Below the pieces are notes generated by a model. The model was not told the origin of the DNA. It did no database searches and saw nothing but the letters and a program-made list of their open reading frames with translations. A program made the position numbers and the translations under genes. Positions 42,017 to 50,386 of a stretch of DNA of 64,000 bases are shown here, in pieces. The first letter of the stretch is position 1, and each line of letters starts with the position of its first letter. Source of the stretch: Bosea beijingensis (GTDB lineage Bacteria > Pseudomonadota > Alphaproteobacteria > Rhizobiales > Beijerinckiaceae); assembly GCF_030758975.1 (NCBI RefSeq), contig NZ_CP132359.1:3988005-4052004 (forward strand), written 5' to 3'.

Positions 42017-44578
42017 CTACGCGGGTTGCCGATTCAGGTGAGATCGAAGCCTTACGAGCCTGTTCAAGGTCAGGTGGATCAGAACGCCAATCGCGATACT
42101 GGCTAAAAGTGAGAGCAAGAACACCGGAATCTTTCCTGCGTGAGCCTCCATATTGAGGCTATACCGGAAGATGTGAACCGGAACGACATGGGCAAGGTAG
42201 ATGTATATGCTGGACGCGCCTACAATCTTCAGCGCGCGTGCGATCTTTGTTGGGAGTCGTATGCCTTTCAGCCAAATTATCGCGCTCAGCGCAAAAAGCA
42301 TGGAAAGCTGGTAATTGAGGGAATACGACCATAGAAAAACAGACACCAGCAGAACAGCCAGTGTTGCGATCATTTTTTCTTTATTCGATTGGGCGTAGTA
42401 TATAATCCACCCAAGCGGTAGCAGGTGGAAAAGAACTAATGGATTTCTCATCGTAACATCGAATTCATTGATCCAAAAATATCCGATGATCCAAAAAATA
42501 AAACCCACCGACAAGAGCGTCATTCCAGCCGAGGATGGTCTCCATGGAGGATTTATTTTCATAAAAACAGCAAATACCAAGGTAAAAATCACAATAAGCT
42601 GAGCGTAAGCGGAAATAAACCAATAAGGTTCTATCAGGCTTCTTTGGCCGCCTGACATGTTGCCCATCAAGAAAAACCAATTCATTGGGATTTCTCGCGA
42701 AAAACTGTACGAAGCGATAATGATATAGTAAAGTACCAAGATTTTTGTAAGGGACTGAAATATGATCTGATGATATCTGCCATCCATGAGGCTTTGAGTT
42801 TGAAAGCGAGCCAGAGAGTAACCGGTCAGTGCCAACAATACGAAAGCGCCCCCCGCCACCGGGTAACCCGTCGAATGGAGCAGAACCACGCCGACCAGGG
42901 CGAAAAATCTGACAAGAAGGTCGGTTTCGACCATGGTTGATCGAGAAGATCGGGGCTCCAACTCAGAAAATGAGCCTAGCGGAATTTTCTCCCAATCGTC
43001 GGGGAGATAGCCCAGTTTCTCTTCAATTACGAGGCTTACGTTTAGGTATGAAAGCGAATCGCTTCCGGTTTCGGCGAACGAGATGGAATCGGGTAGGGCC
43101 TGGTTGCCAAGTACGATCCGGACATGGTCTGCAATGGTGTCGGCGTCGGGCGGATTTTCCCGTGCGCGGGTGCCGGCTTCGGCAATGTAGGCGCGATGCA
43201 CTTCGTTGAGGGCTTTGTAGTCCGGCTTGTCGTTGAGGAGCCGCGGGACCTGGGGCACCTCGATGATGTCGACATCGCTCGGTTGAATTTTGATTGTTTC
43301 ACGCAGGATTTGGTGAATTCGTGCCGGTGCCACCGGCGAAGTCGCGAAAACCGCCAACCTGGTGTCTGACCCGGCACAGTAGACTGTTGAACCCAACTGA
43401 GTGGAGAGTGAGCTTTCGACGTCGTCGAGGTTGATTCTTAATCCGTATAGTTTTGTAAAGCGCTTGGCTCGACCGACGATTTTATAATACCCGTTCTCAG
43501 TTTTCGTCGCAATATCGCCGGTCTCAAGGGCTTCGACTTGATTTCCATGACGCAGATCTTCCGATGTCTCGGCATAGCCCATCATCACATTCGGGCCAGC
43601 ATACATGAGCTCGCCCTGGCTGCCCAAGGTCTCGATAGGTCTGCCGTCTGTGCCGCGCAGCCAAAGCGTTCCGCCGGGGATCGCTCTGCCAATCGTATCG
43701 GAATGGGCGATGGCGTCATGTGGTGGTAGATAGGACATGCGCGGAGACGCTTCCGTCTGCCCGTACATGACGTAGAATAACCAGCCGCGGCTTTGGCCGA
43801 GCCGGGCATAGTTCTTGATCCTTTCATCGCTGAGGCGACCGCCCGCTTGGGTTACGTATCGCAGCGACGGAAGAGCCATCTCGGCGAAGCCAACCCTGTC
43901 CAGCAGATCGAAATGATAGGGAACGCAGGCGAGGCTCGTTGCCTTCTCACGGGCGAAGAGGCTCCAGAATGCTTTGTCGGTTACCGATTTTTCGGTCAGG
44001 AGCAGCGTTGCGCCCACAGACAAATGGGAATTCAGGACGGCCATTCCATAGGAATAGCTGAACGACAATGTGGTTGGCGCACGATCCGCGGAGGTCAGGT
44101 CGAGATATTCGGCGATCGCTTTGGCGTTGGAATTGATGTTCCTGGCCGACAGGCGCACCAGCTTGGGACTTCCGGTCGAGCCGGATGTCGTCAACAGCAC
44201 CCGCAGGTCGGGATGTGGCTCGACGATCGTTGATCCCGCTGTCCGGGCCCACTCCTCGCGCGGCCGATCCGCCTGAACGAGCCAGACGGGGCGATAGGTC
44301 TCGATGATCGCGGCGTTTTGGCCAGGTGCCTTCTCGGGAGGGAGAAGCAGGACCGGGCGACCCGCCCGCAGGCATGCCAGATAGGTGACGATTGCGGTTA
44401 TCTGATTGGCGGCCTCGATCGCGATGAGGCCGGCGGCAGGCAATGCGCTTCTTGCCTCATCGGCCTCGCGGGCGAGGTTCCGATATGACATGCGCTGGCC
44501 GGCGTCGTCCACGAGCGCGGTTGCGTCTCCAAATACTTCGAGATTCAGCCAGAACGGAGGCGCGTCATGATAAACCAT
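42017..44578 (-). CDS. Fusion protein: adenylation domain, acyl carrier domain, membrane acyltransferase (AT3)
   Basis: This 853-residue protein joins three activities. Residues 1-455 form an AMP-binding adenylation domain: TTSGSTGSPK (130-139), MYGQTEAS, LETGDIATK, GRAKRFTKLYGLRINLDDVE and the catalytic-lysine region NDKPDYKAL. Residues about 475-540 are a carrier domain with the phosphopantetheine site Ser508 in TGSDSLS. Residues about 550-845 are an acyltransferase-3 membrane domain with some ten helices; Arg557 and His568 (LVRFFAL, VVLLHST) fit its catalytic pair. It could activate, hold and transfer an acyl or aminoacyl group to a glycan, as DltA, DltC and DltB do with three proteins. 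ATG 44578 has GGAAGG ten bases upstream; TTG 44599 is less likely. GC is visibly lower than in flanking genes. Confidence 0.88.
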   Translation of the reverse strand: MVYHDAPPFWLNLEVFGDATALVDDAGQRMSYRNLAREADEARSALPAAGLIAIEAANQITAIVTYLACLRAGRPVLLLPPEKAPGQNAAIIETYRPVWLVQADRPREEWARTAGSTIVEPHPDLRVLLTTSGSTGSPKLVRLSARNINSNAKAIAEYLDLTSADRAPTTLSFSYSYGMAVLNSHLSVGATLLLTEKSVTDKAFWSLFAREKATSLACVPYHFDLLDRVGFAEMALPSLRYVTQAGGRLSDERIKNYARLGQSRGWLFYVMYGQTEASPRMSYLPPHDAIAHSDTIGRAIPGGTLWLRGTDGRPIETLGSQGELMYAGPNVMMGYAETSEDLRHGNQVEALETGDIATKTENGYYKIVGRAKRFTKLYGLRINLDDVESSLSTQLGSTVYCAGSDTRLAVFATSPVAPARIHQILRETIKIQPSDVDIIEVPQVPRLLNDKPDYKALNEVHRAYIAEAGTRARENPPDADTIADHVRIVLGNQALPDSISFAETGSDSLSYLNVSLVIEEKLGYLPDDWEKIPLGSFSELEPRSSRSTMVETDLLVRFFALVGVVLLHSTGYPVAGGAFVLLALTGYSLARFQTQSLMDGRYHQIIFQSLTKILVLYYIIIASYSFSREIPMNWFFLMGNMSGGQRSLIEPYWFISAYAQLIVIFTLVFAVFMKINPPWRPSSAGMTLLSVGFIFWIIGYFWINEFDVTMRNPLVLFHLLPLGWIIYYAQSNKEKMIATLAVLLVSVFLWSYSLNYQLSMLFALSAIIWLKGIRLPTKIARALKIVGASSIYIYLAHVVPVHIFRYSLNMEAHAGKIPVFLLSLLASIAIGVLIHLTLNRLVRLRSHLNRQPA

Positions 44579-44887
44579 CACTAGAAAGCCTTCCAACACA
44601 GAACGTCCGGCGCGGCGGCAATCACGCGAAGGCTTACGCCGCGATTTGAGCGTTCTTGGAGCAGATCGCCGAGGGTTCGTCCAGCGGGTGTCGCAACGAG
44701 GTGACGCAACGCTCTGATTCAGAAGGTGTTTAACCTAACCGATTAAACACGATCCTAATCTAACGATTTTCCTATTGTCGGAGACGAAATATTAAGGTAA
44801 CCGTTCAGCACGAGCGATTTCGCCCTCTTGGCACCGAGTGTTTGGCGCTAACGGCATTCTCGCGCTCGAGTGTTCGAGGGTTTGAAA
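44579..44887. other. Divergent promoter region between the fusion gene and the small RTX gene
   Basis: This 309-bp gap is AT-richer than its flanks, especially at 44715-44800, and carries no gene. It holds the inverted repeat described separately and probably promoters for both directions. Confidence 0.5.
44726..44750. promoter_or_regulatory. Inverted repeat GTGTTTAA-N9-TTAAACAC
   Basis: The two 8-bp arms are perfect inverse copies separated by CCTAACCGA. Location in the middle of the divergent gap suggests a dimeric regulator's operator. The TTAA spacing (N9) does not match the CtrA consensus N7, so CtrA is not claimed. Confidence 0.45.
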
Positions 44888-45457
44888 ATGTCCGCAAATT
44901 ACGCTGGCGATCCGGTTCTTGGTACGAAGGGAGCAGATGTTCTCGGGACGGCGCCGGTCGCGGGGCCTCCGCCGCTGAATCAGGGTACCTATCTCGATGG
45001 GCGTGGCGGTGACGACATCATTTCTGGCGGTAAGGGCGACGACTATATCGTGGGCGGCGCTGGTGACGACCGGATGTATGGCGGCAAGGGCGCCGATACC
45101 TTCGTCTTCATCGGGACTCAGTATGAAGGCGACAATGGCTCCGACCATGACCGGATCTATGATCTGAACTTTGGTGATGGCGATCAGATTTCGCTCTCGA
45201 AGTTCGGCGAAGGGTTCTTCGATAACGGCGGCGACGCGGGAGCCAAGGTGCTCGCCGGTGGCACGAGCGCCATCATCGACTCCTACTCGGACATCGTCTC
45301 GCTGATCAGCAACTCGAACGGCAAGATGACGTTCACGGAAAGCTCGCAGGCGCTCGTTCTGCGTCTTGATGTTGCGCCGGGTCAGGTTCAGATCATCCAG
45401 ATCAACGGTGGCTATGCCGACTTCCTTGCGGCTGGCGGCAGCACACTTATCGGCTGA
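44888..45457 (+). CDS. Small RTX (hemolysin-type calcium-binding repeat) protein, likely T1SS cargo
   Basis: This 189-residue protein lacks a Sec signal and has glycine/aspartate nonapeptide repeats at about residues 38-72 (GGDDIISGGKGDDYIVGG, then GAGDDRMYGGKGADTF), which fold on binding calcium outside the cell. A DLNFGDGDQISL block follows, and the C-terminus ends INGGYADFLAAGGSTLIG, probably the type I secretion signal. ATG 44888 is preceded by GAGGG at good spacing. The same core and ending occur in the RTX protein at 54639-55271. The exporter is likely one of the two ABC/adaptor pairs at 51-59 kb. Its role outside, adhesin or matrix protein, is unknown. Confidence 0.88.
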   Translation: MSANYAGDPVLGTKGADVLGTAPVAGPPPLNQGTYLDGRGGDDIISGGKGDDYIVGGAGDDRMYGGKGADTFVFIGTQYEGDNGSDHDRIYDLNFGDGDQISLSKFGEGFFDNGGDAGAKVLAGGTSAIIDSYSDIVSLISNSNGKMTFTESSQALVLRLDVAPGQVQIIQINGGYADFLAAGGSTLIG

Positions 45458-45477
45458 TATTTATTGTAGCTAAACAA

Positions 45478-45503
45478 GCAAGGAGCGCTTTTGCGCTCCT
45501 TGC
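45478..45503 (+). terminator. Strong hairpin after the RTX gene
   Basis: GCAAGGAGCGC-TTTT-GCGCTCCTTGC is a perfect 11-bp stem with a 4-nt loop, 20 bp after the RTX stop. It lacks a following U-tract but is the clear transcription end for this gene. Confidence 0.75.
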
Positions 45504-46270
45504 CACGATAACAGCGATCGCGACCAGGGCCGACCTTGGTCGTTTAAGGCCAGGGTCCGGAGAGGCTCGGCGACACCGAGGGCTGCGATCCCCTCCAATT
45601 CACCGAGGATCGCGAGGGAGCGCCGCGCGGCCGTGATCACCAGTCCGATCCTTGTGGACCGCTGGTATGAGGTCGTCGGAAATCCCACCATCGCCGCGCG
45701 ATCATAAATCGCATCGCCTACAATGCGTAGCGCGTCGCGTTCATCAGAGAGAACCTGAGAGAGCGCCAGTCGGAGCTGTCCGCAGCGACTTCGGCTCGAC
45801 CGGAAACGCCTGTCCCCACATCCGGAAACAGGATCCGGAACAAACCCTCGCGTTGGCCGGATGATGATCCGAAGCCCGATCCTTTGTTTCTCGGAACTTG
45901 GTCGGTCGATGATTGGATAACGCGGCCACCTCCGTCGGAATCCGCAGCCGAGGTTTTGACACCCATCGGCGACATGCTCCGGCGCCAGGCCGACTTCGCC
46001 CATTTCCTCGGCGATGGCAGGGTCTGTGTAAGGCATACACCGAAGTTCATGGCATAGGTGGCCTCGCTCGTGCGGCGCCAGGGCCATGCCCGTGGGTTGC
46101 GGAGCAGGTAACCTTCTAACCCGCGGGCTTTTCGGTTTCGCGCAGGCGTTTCCTCGCCCAGGCTGTCACTCGCGCAGACGCGAGGCGGGCAGATCCCGCG
46201 TAATGCTCTCGCCTCTGCATTGTTGGAGAGGCAGGTTCTGCCGTCGGCGAGTGATCTGGAGTCTGGGAAA
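45504..46270. other. Long stretch without a supportable gene
   Basis: These 767 bases contain overlapping open frames on the minus strand (45470-46087 and 45718-46404), but none has a ribosome site, a recognisable motif or clean codon use. The longest minus frame crosses the RTX terminator. A short minus-strand part (about 45520-45720, reading ALRIVGDAIYDRAAMVG) looks somewhat coding-like and may be the remnant of a lost gene. I assign no function. Confidence 0.45.
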
Positions 46271-47509
46271 TCAGTTCCGGATCTGAGGTTGCATGCCCCG
46301 CTCCGGGCACGCGAGGATGAGCTCCGCCAGAAAGGCGCTGTAGACGCCCAGTCGCTCGTGCGCGATCTCATTGCTACGCCGCGCCGCAGCCCCCAGCTCG
46401 GCACGGCGATCGACCGCGTCGAGCGTCAGCGCGACGAGCTCGGCCTCGTCCTGCTTCGTGCAATCGCCGACGAGTGGATAGCCCACAGCGGCGAACAGGC
46501 CGCTGAACTTGCGGCTATAGGCGAGCGGCACCACCGCAACGCCCGATGATACGGCCGCGATCGTGGCGTGCATGCGCGAACCGGCCAGGACATCGAGCCC
46601 TGATATGAAGCTCTTGGCTTCGCTCGGTGAAGCGAATCGAGGCGCAATCGTGCATGCGGGGAATGTCTTGGCGATGATGCGCGACACATGGATGTCGTCC
46701 TCGCTATCGCCCTCGGACGTGATCACGTGAGGCACCAGGACGACATCCGTATCGCCGCGGGCGAGAAGTCCGGTGATGATCTGGTCGATCATCGCGCGAT
46801 AGTCGCCCTTAATGCCGAACTGGTTCTGGCCGGTATAACCACCTGCATAGAGCAGCCCTGAGACATTGAGGCCGAAGCGGATGCGCCCGTCCGGCGCCCG
46901 CGTTTGCCGCTCGAACGGCAGGCGGAAGGCGACATCGACGGTTTCGGCCGCGATATCGCCGAGCTTCTCTTGGTCGAGAACCGCTTTCGACTGGCCGTCG
47001 CGCGCGAAGATCTTGCGGCAGCGCTTCATCGCGAAGCTGGCCAGGCGCGTGTAGACCGGGTTCCGGAACGGGCCGATCGTCTGCGGCGCCAGCACCAGCG
47101 GCTTGCCTTGCAGCAGGGCCATGAGCTTCGGCACCCACATCCACATGAAGCGCTTCGCGCCATAGATGTCGGCGAAGCTGTCGCCGGCGCCTATATCGAG
47201 GACGAGGTCGGCGCGCCCCAGCGCCTTCCACATCGGAAAGCCCGGCAGCAGGTTCTTGCTGCCTCTGACGAGCGTCTCCTCGGCATCGTTCTCCGCCGGC
47301 GGATAATGCGCCGTTCCGCCAAAGCCGATGACATCGAAGGTGACGCGCCCGCCGGCCGCGGCCGCCGCCTCGCGGATGATGCGCATATGCGCGATCGTTA
47401 GCGCGCCGACACCGAGATTGTCGGAGCGAAGCGAATGCCACAGCAGCGCGACACGCACGGCCTTGGCGGGAGCGACGCTGTCTGCAGCATCGGGGGTGGC
47501 CATCGTCAT
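46271..47509 (-). CDS. Polysaccharide pyruvyl transferase family protein
   Basis: This 412-residue cytoplasmic protein matches the polysaccharide pyruvyl transferase family (WcaK/CsaB-like), which adds a ketal pyruvate from PEP to a sugar of an exopolysaccharide. Family stretches are LLWHSLRSDNLGVGALTIAH, ADLVLDIGAGDSFADIYG, PLVLAPQTIGPF, and the late GSRMHATIAAVSSGVAVVPLAYS with its conserved His. ATG 47509 overlaps the stop of the GT2 gene upstream (47506-47509). It is the last of four coupled genes for a surface glycan. Some family members instead are glycosyltransferase-like, so pyruvylation is probable but not certain. Confidence 0.87.
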   Translation of the reverse strand: MTMATPDAADSVAPAKAVRVALLWHSLRSDNLGVGALTIAHMRIIREAAAAAGGRVTFDVIGFGGTAHYPPAENDAEETLVRGSKNLLPGFPMWKALGRADLVLDIGAGDSFADIYGAKRFMWMWVPKLMALLQGKPLVLAPQTIGPFRNPVYTRLASFAMKRCRKIFARDGQSKAVLDQEKLGDIAAETVDVAFRLPFERQTRAPDGRIRFGLNVSGLLYAGGYTGQNQFGIKGDYRAMIDQIITGLLARGDTDVVLVPHVITSEGDSEDDIHVSRIIAKTFPACTIAPRFASPSEAKSFISGLDVLAGSRMHATIAAVSSGVAVVPLAYSRKFSGLFAAVGYPLVGDCTKQDEAELVALTLDAVDRRAELGAAARRSNEIAHERLGVYSAFLAELILACPERGMQPQIRN

Positions 47510-48522
47510 GTCGGGCTCCTCATCCAGAGCGGCTTTCCGGTCTCGCCCCGCAGCCCGGCCCACCACCCCGCAAGTGCGTAGCCGAAGTTTCTGACGGCGC
47601 CGTAACGCAGATACTGTGTCGTCAGCATCAATGTCGTGATGAGAACGAACGGATAAATCGAGGCGAAGCGACGTCTCGTGAGGAGCAGTTTGTTGCGTTC
47701 GTCGAGATAGACCGACAAGCGGGAGCGCATCCGCCGGTTCTTGCTGGAGCCGATGGTGCTGCCATGGGCATGATGCACGAGCGAGGCATGGGCATAGCCA
47801 AGGCGATAACTGCCCCGCGCCAGGCACCAGTCGATTTCCTCGCAGTAGAGAAAGTAGTCCTCCTTCATCAGGCCTACGGTCTCGATGAAGGGGCGCGAGA
47901 CGAGCATCGATGCGCCGTTGACATAATCCATCTCGCGCTCGACGTGTTCGACATCCGGCACGATGGCGGGGTCGGCCCCCAGGCCGATATTGAGGCCGCG
48001 CGCCATCCAGCGCCGCCAGCGGCCGCCATAGAGCTGGACCTGATTGGTCGTCGGATTGACGAGCCTGCTGCCGACCACGCCGTAATCGCCAGATGCGCGA
48101 TGATCGACGAGCGCCCGCAAGCTGTCGGGATCAGCCTGGGTATCGGGGTTGAGGATCCAGATGGCGTCCCAGCGCGACAGCCCGGCTAGGCAGAAGTTGA
48201 CGCCGCCAGCATAGCCGAGATTGTCGGGCGCGAGATGAAGGGTTGCTTCGAACGGGCCGTGAAGGCCCTCGAGTATGATCGAGATATCGGTCTCGCCGTC
48301 TCCAGCATCGGCCATTCCGAGCGTGCGCGCTACCGCAACAAAAGCCTCGCGTCCGCCATTCTCGCAGATATGGACGGAGAGGTCGCGATAGTTCATCCGT
48401 TGCAGGCAGCCGACGGCCTGTTCGATATCATCCGCATTGCGGAAGCCGACCATGATGACCGCCACATGGAAAGCGGGCGCATGCGTCGAAGGTGCATTCG
48501 CTGCGCTTGGCTGCTCGGTCAT
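47506..48522 (-). CDS. Glycosyltransferase family 2 (rhamnosyltransferase-like)
   Basis: This 338-residue GT2 enzyme has the GT-A start AVIMVGFRNADDIEQAVGCL, the nucleotide-sugar region LAPDNLGYAGGVNFCLAG and a DxD-like WILNPDTQADP. The later FLYCEEIDWCLA holds the ED(Y/W)-type acceptor motif. It overlaps both neighbours by 4 bp, so it is translationally coupled in the glycan operon. GT2 enzymes of this type often add rhamnose, but the donor cannot be fixed. The frame extends upstream to 48705 inside the preceding gene; ATG 48522 is the coupled start. Confidence 0.9.
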   Translation of the reverse strand: MTEQPSAANAPSTHAPAFHVAVIMVGFRNADDIEQAVGCLQRMNYRDLSVHICENGGREAFVAVARTLGMADAGDGETDISIILEGLHGPFEATLHLAPDNLGYAGGVNFCLAGLSRWDAIWILNPDTQADPDSLRALVDHRASGDYGVVGSRLVNPTTNQVQLYGGRWRRWMARGLNIGLGADPAIVPDVEHVEREMDYVNGASMLVSRPFIETVGLMKEDYFLYCEEIDWCLARGSYRLGYAHASLVHHAHGSTIGSSKNRRMRSRLSVYLDERNKLLLTRRRFASIYPFVLITTLMLTTQYLRYGAVRNFGYALAGWWAGLRGETGKPLWMRSPT

Positions 48523-49445
48523 GCTGGCCCTTCTGGTTTCTCGAATGGGGCGCGGTGCGCGTCGATGAAGCGATAGGCCCGGATCGCAAGGAGGATGCCA
48601 GCGGCCCGCATCCGGTCCATAGGGCGGCTGAGCTTGGGTGAGCGCATGACGCGGGGGAGATGCGCCAGTGCCGATAACGGCACGGCCCAGCTGCGGAGGA
48701 GCCATGAGGGCAGGCTACCGGCTTTCTCCCGGTGGAGGGCGTAGCCTTCCCGGGTCAGCCTGCGCCATTTTCGGACCAGTTCCGACCAGTCTCGCCGCGC
48801 GGGATGGCCGACGCGCGCTTCCGGCGCATAGGTGACCGGGAAACCGGCGTCGCGCGCGCGCCAGCACCAGTCGACATCCTCGGAAATGCCGTCGCGAAAC
48901 CCGCCGACCAGCGCCCAGACATCGCGCCTGACAAAGAGATTGGCCGAGACCGAGAAGCCCTTGTCGCGGACATAGCCTTCGTTGTTGAAGGCGAAGACCA
49001 TCTCGAAGGCCTCGGTTGCCGACATCGTCGTCGGGTCCGATATCAGCACATCGACGCGGCCGCCGATGACAGGGGCCCCGGCCAGTGCTGCAAGTCCGTA
49101 CTCCAGCCAGTGGGGTGCCGGGCGGCAATCGGAATCGAGAAAAGCGAGAGCCGCGCCCCGCGCCTGCGCCACACCGGCATTGCGCGTCGGCCCTGCGCCC
49201 TTTTGCGGGTTCTCGATCAGCAGGGCCCGTCCGGCGACGATCTCGGCTATGCTCGCGAAGCCTGCGGGTGACATGTTGTCCACCACGATGATCTCGAAAT
49301 GCTCGGCCGGCAGTGTCTGCTGCCTGAGAAGGTTCAAGCAGATGTCGAGATTGGCGAGATCCTGATAATGCGGCACGACGACGGAAACGATGAGATCGCT
49401 GCCCGACGACTTGCCGTGTTCTGGGTCCGGCGTCGCTCTGTTCAT
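48519..49445 (-). CDS. Glycosyltransferase family 2
   Basis: This 308-residue enzyme has the GT-A fold: VSVVVPHYQDLANLDICLNL, EIIVVDNMSP, the DxD motif in LAFLDSDCRPAP and the catalytic-base region EDVDWCWRARDAGF. It overlaps the acetyltransferase gene (49442-49445) and the next GT2 (48519-48522). It is not closely similar to its neighbour, so the two likely add different sugars to one repeat unit. No membrane helices are evident, indicating a cytoplasmic, lipid-linked acceptor. Confidence 0.9.
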   Translation of the reverse strand: MNRATPDPEHGKSSGSDLIVSVVVPHYQDLANLDICLNLLRQQTLPAEHFEIIVVDNMSPAGFASIAEIVAGRALLIENPQKGAGPTRNAGVAQARGAALAFLDSDCRPAPHWLEYGLAALAGAPVIGGRVDVLISDPTTMSATEAFEMVFAFNNEGYVRDKGFSVSANLFVRRDVWALVGGFRDGISEDVDWCWRARDAGFPVTYAPEARVGHPARRDWSELVRKWRRLTREGYALHREKAGSLPSWLLRSWAVPLSALAHLPRVMRSPKLSRPMDRMRAAGILLAIRAYRFIDAHRAPFEKPEGPA

Positions 49446-50065
49446 TGCGGCAGCACGTCGCGCAGGCGGGCCAATGTGACGACTGAAGGGTGATAGACCG
49501 TCTCCGGCCGCGAGGCCACGAGCGCGGCAAGCTCCTGCCGGTCCAGCAGCCACCAGCGGCTCGCCTCGATCGCAGCAATGGTTTCGGGGTCGAAGCGCAT
49601 CCGCAGCAGGCGCGCGGGATTGCCGGCCATGATCGCGTAGGCCGACACGTCACGCGTCACCACGGCGCCAGCGCCGATCACCGCGCCACGTCCGATATGC
49701 TTGCAGCCGGGCGTGATGATTGCGTTGTGGCTGAGCCAGACATCATCCTCGATGACGAGCGGCGGCGGGGCGATCATGTCGGTCTTCACGAGGCCGAAGC
49801 GGCTTTCATACAGAAACGGGTGCGTACTCAGCGCCTCGACTGGATGATTGGCGTCGAGGATGCGGGCGGTTCTGGCGAAGGAACAGTAGCGTCCGATCCG
49901 GGTCGTCAGCGGAATCCGCCATCGGTCGAAGCAGCCGTAGGAATAGAGCCCGACATGAATGTCGAAGCGCGTCGCAAAATAGTGTCTGAGCGCTTCGCTT
50001 TCATACTCGTTGCGCAGCATCAACCTGAGCCGCAGCTTCTCTAAAAGGCGTCCGGCGACCGTCAT
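49442..50065 (-). CDS. CatB-like hexapeptide-repeat O-acetyltransferase
   Basis: This 207-residue protein is a left-handed beta-helix acyltransferase of the xenobiotic/CatB and LbetaH type. Imperfect hexapeptide repeats (IGRYCSFARTARIL, IEDDVWLSHNAIITPGCKHIGRGAVIGAGAVVTRDV) and the catalytic His of the NHP motif (ILDANHPVEALSTHPFL) are clear. It is the first gene of the overlapping glycan operon, so it probably acetylates a sugar before or after assembly. ATG 50065 is preferred; the extension to 50197 has no similarity. Confidence 0.9.
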   Translation of the reverse strand: MTVAGRLLEKLRLRLMLRNEYESEALRHYFATRFDIHVGLYSYGCFDRWRIPLTTRIGRYCSFARTARILDANHPVEALSTHPFLYESRFGLVKTDMIAPPPLVIEDDVWLSHNAIITPGCKHIGRGAVIGAGAVVTRDVSAYAIMAGNPARLLRMRFDPETIAAIEASRWWLLDRQELAALVASRPETVYHPSVVTLARLRDVLPQ

Positions 50066-50386
50066 CGCATCGATCCTGCCGCTTTGACGGCGGTCAGCTC
50101 GGCGGCGTTCGCCAAGCCTGCATTCGGGCGTCGCCCGTATCGGCGATTCTGATCTGCCATAGCGATGCTTCCTGCCATCGGCACGCCGGAATCTCAATGG
50201 CTTACCTACCCTTGAGAACCAATTGTTAGCGGTATGATTAAAGTTATCGAATTCGGCATTTTACGACAAGGAGCCAGGAATAATTAACCGCGATGTCGTG
50301 CAGAAACTTTAACTACGCTCCGACACGTCGATTTAAACTTTGCAGTGTTAGCTAGAGATAAGAGTTGAAATCGATGGGGACGCATC
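50066..50386. other. AT-rich divergent promoter region
   Basis: This 321-bp gap separates the glycan operon from the exported nuclease-like protein. Its AT-rich part (50190-50386) contains AATTAACCGC at 50282-50291, which is repeated at 51122-51131 before the first secretion operon. No gene is visible. Confidence 0.5.

Noticed and set aside
44726..44750. CtrA-binding site
   Set aside because: TTAA halves are spaced by 9, not 7, bases; only a generic inverted repeat is claimed.
45470..46404. Minus-strand frames of 205 and 228 codons as possible genes
   Set aside because: No ribosome site or motif, mutual overlap in different frames, and one runs through the RTX terminator. Kept only as a possible remnant.
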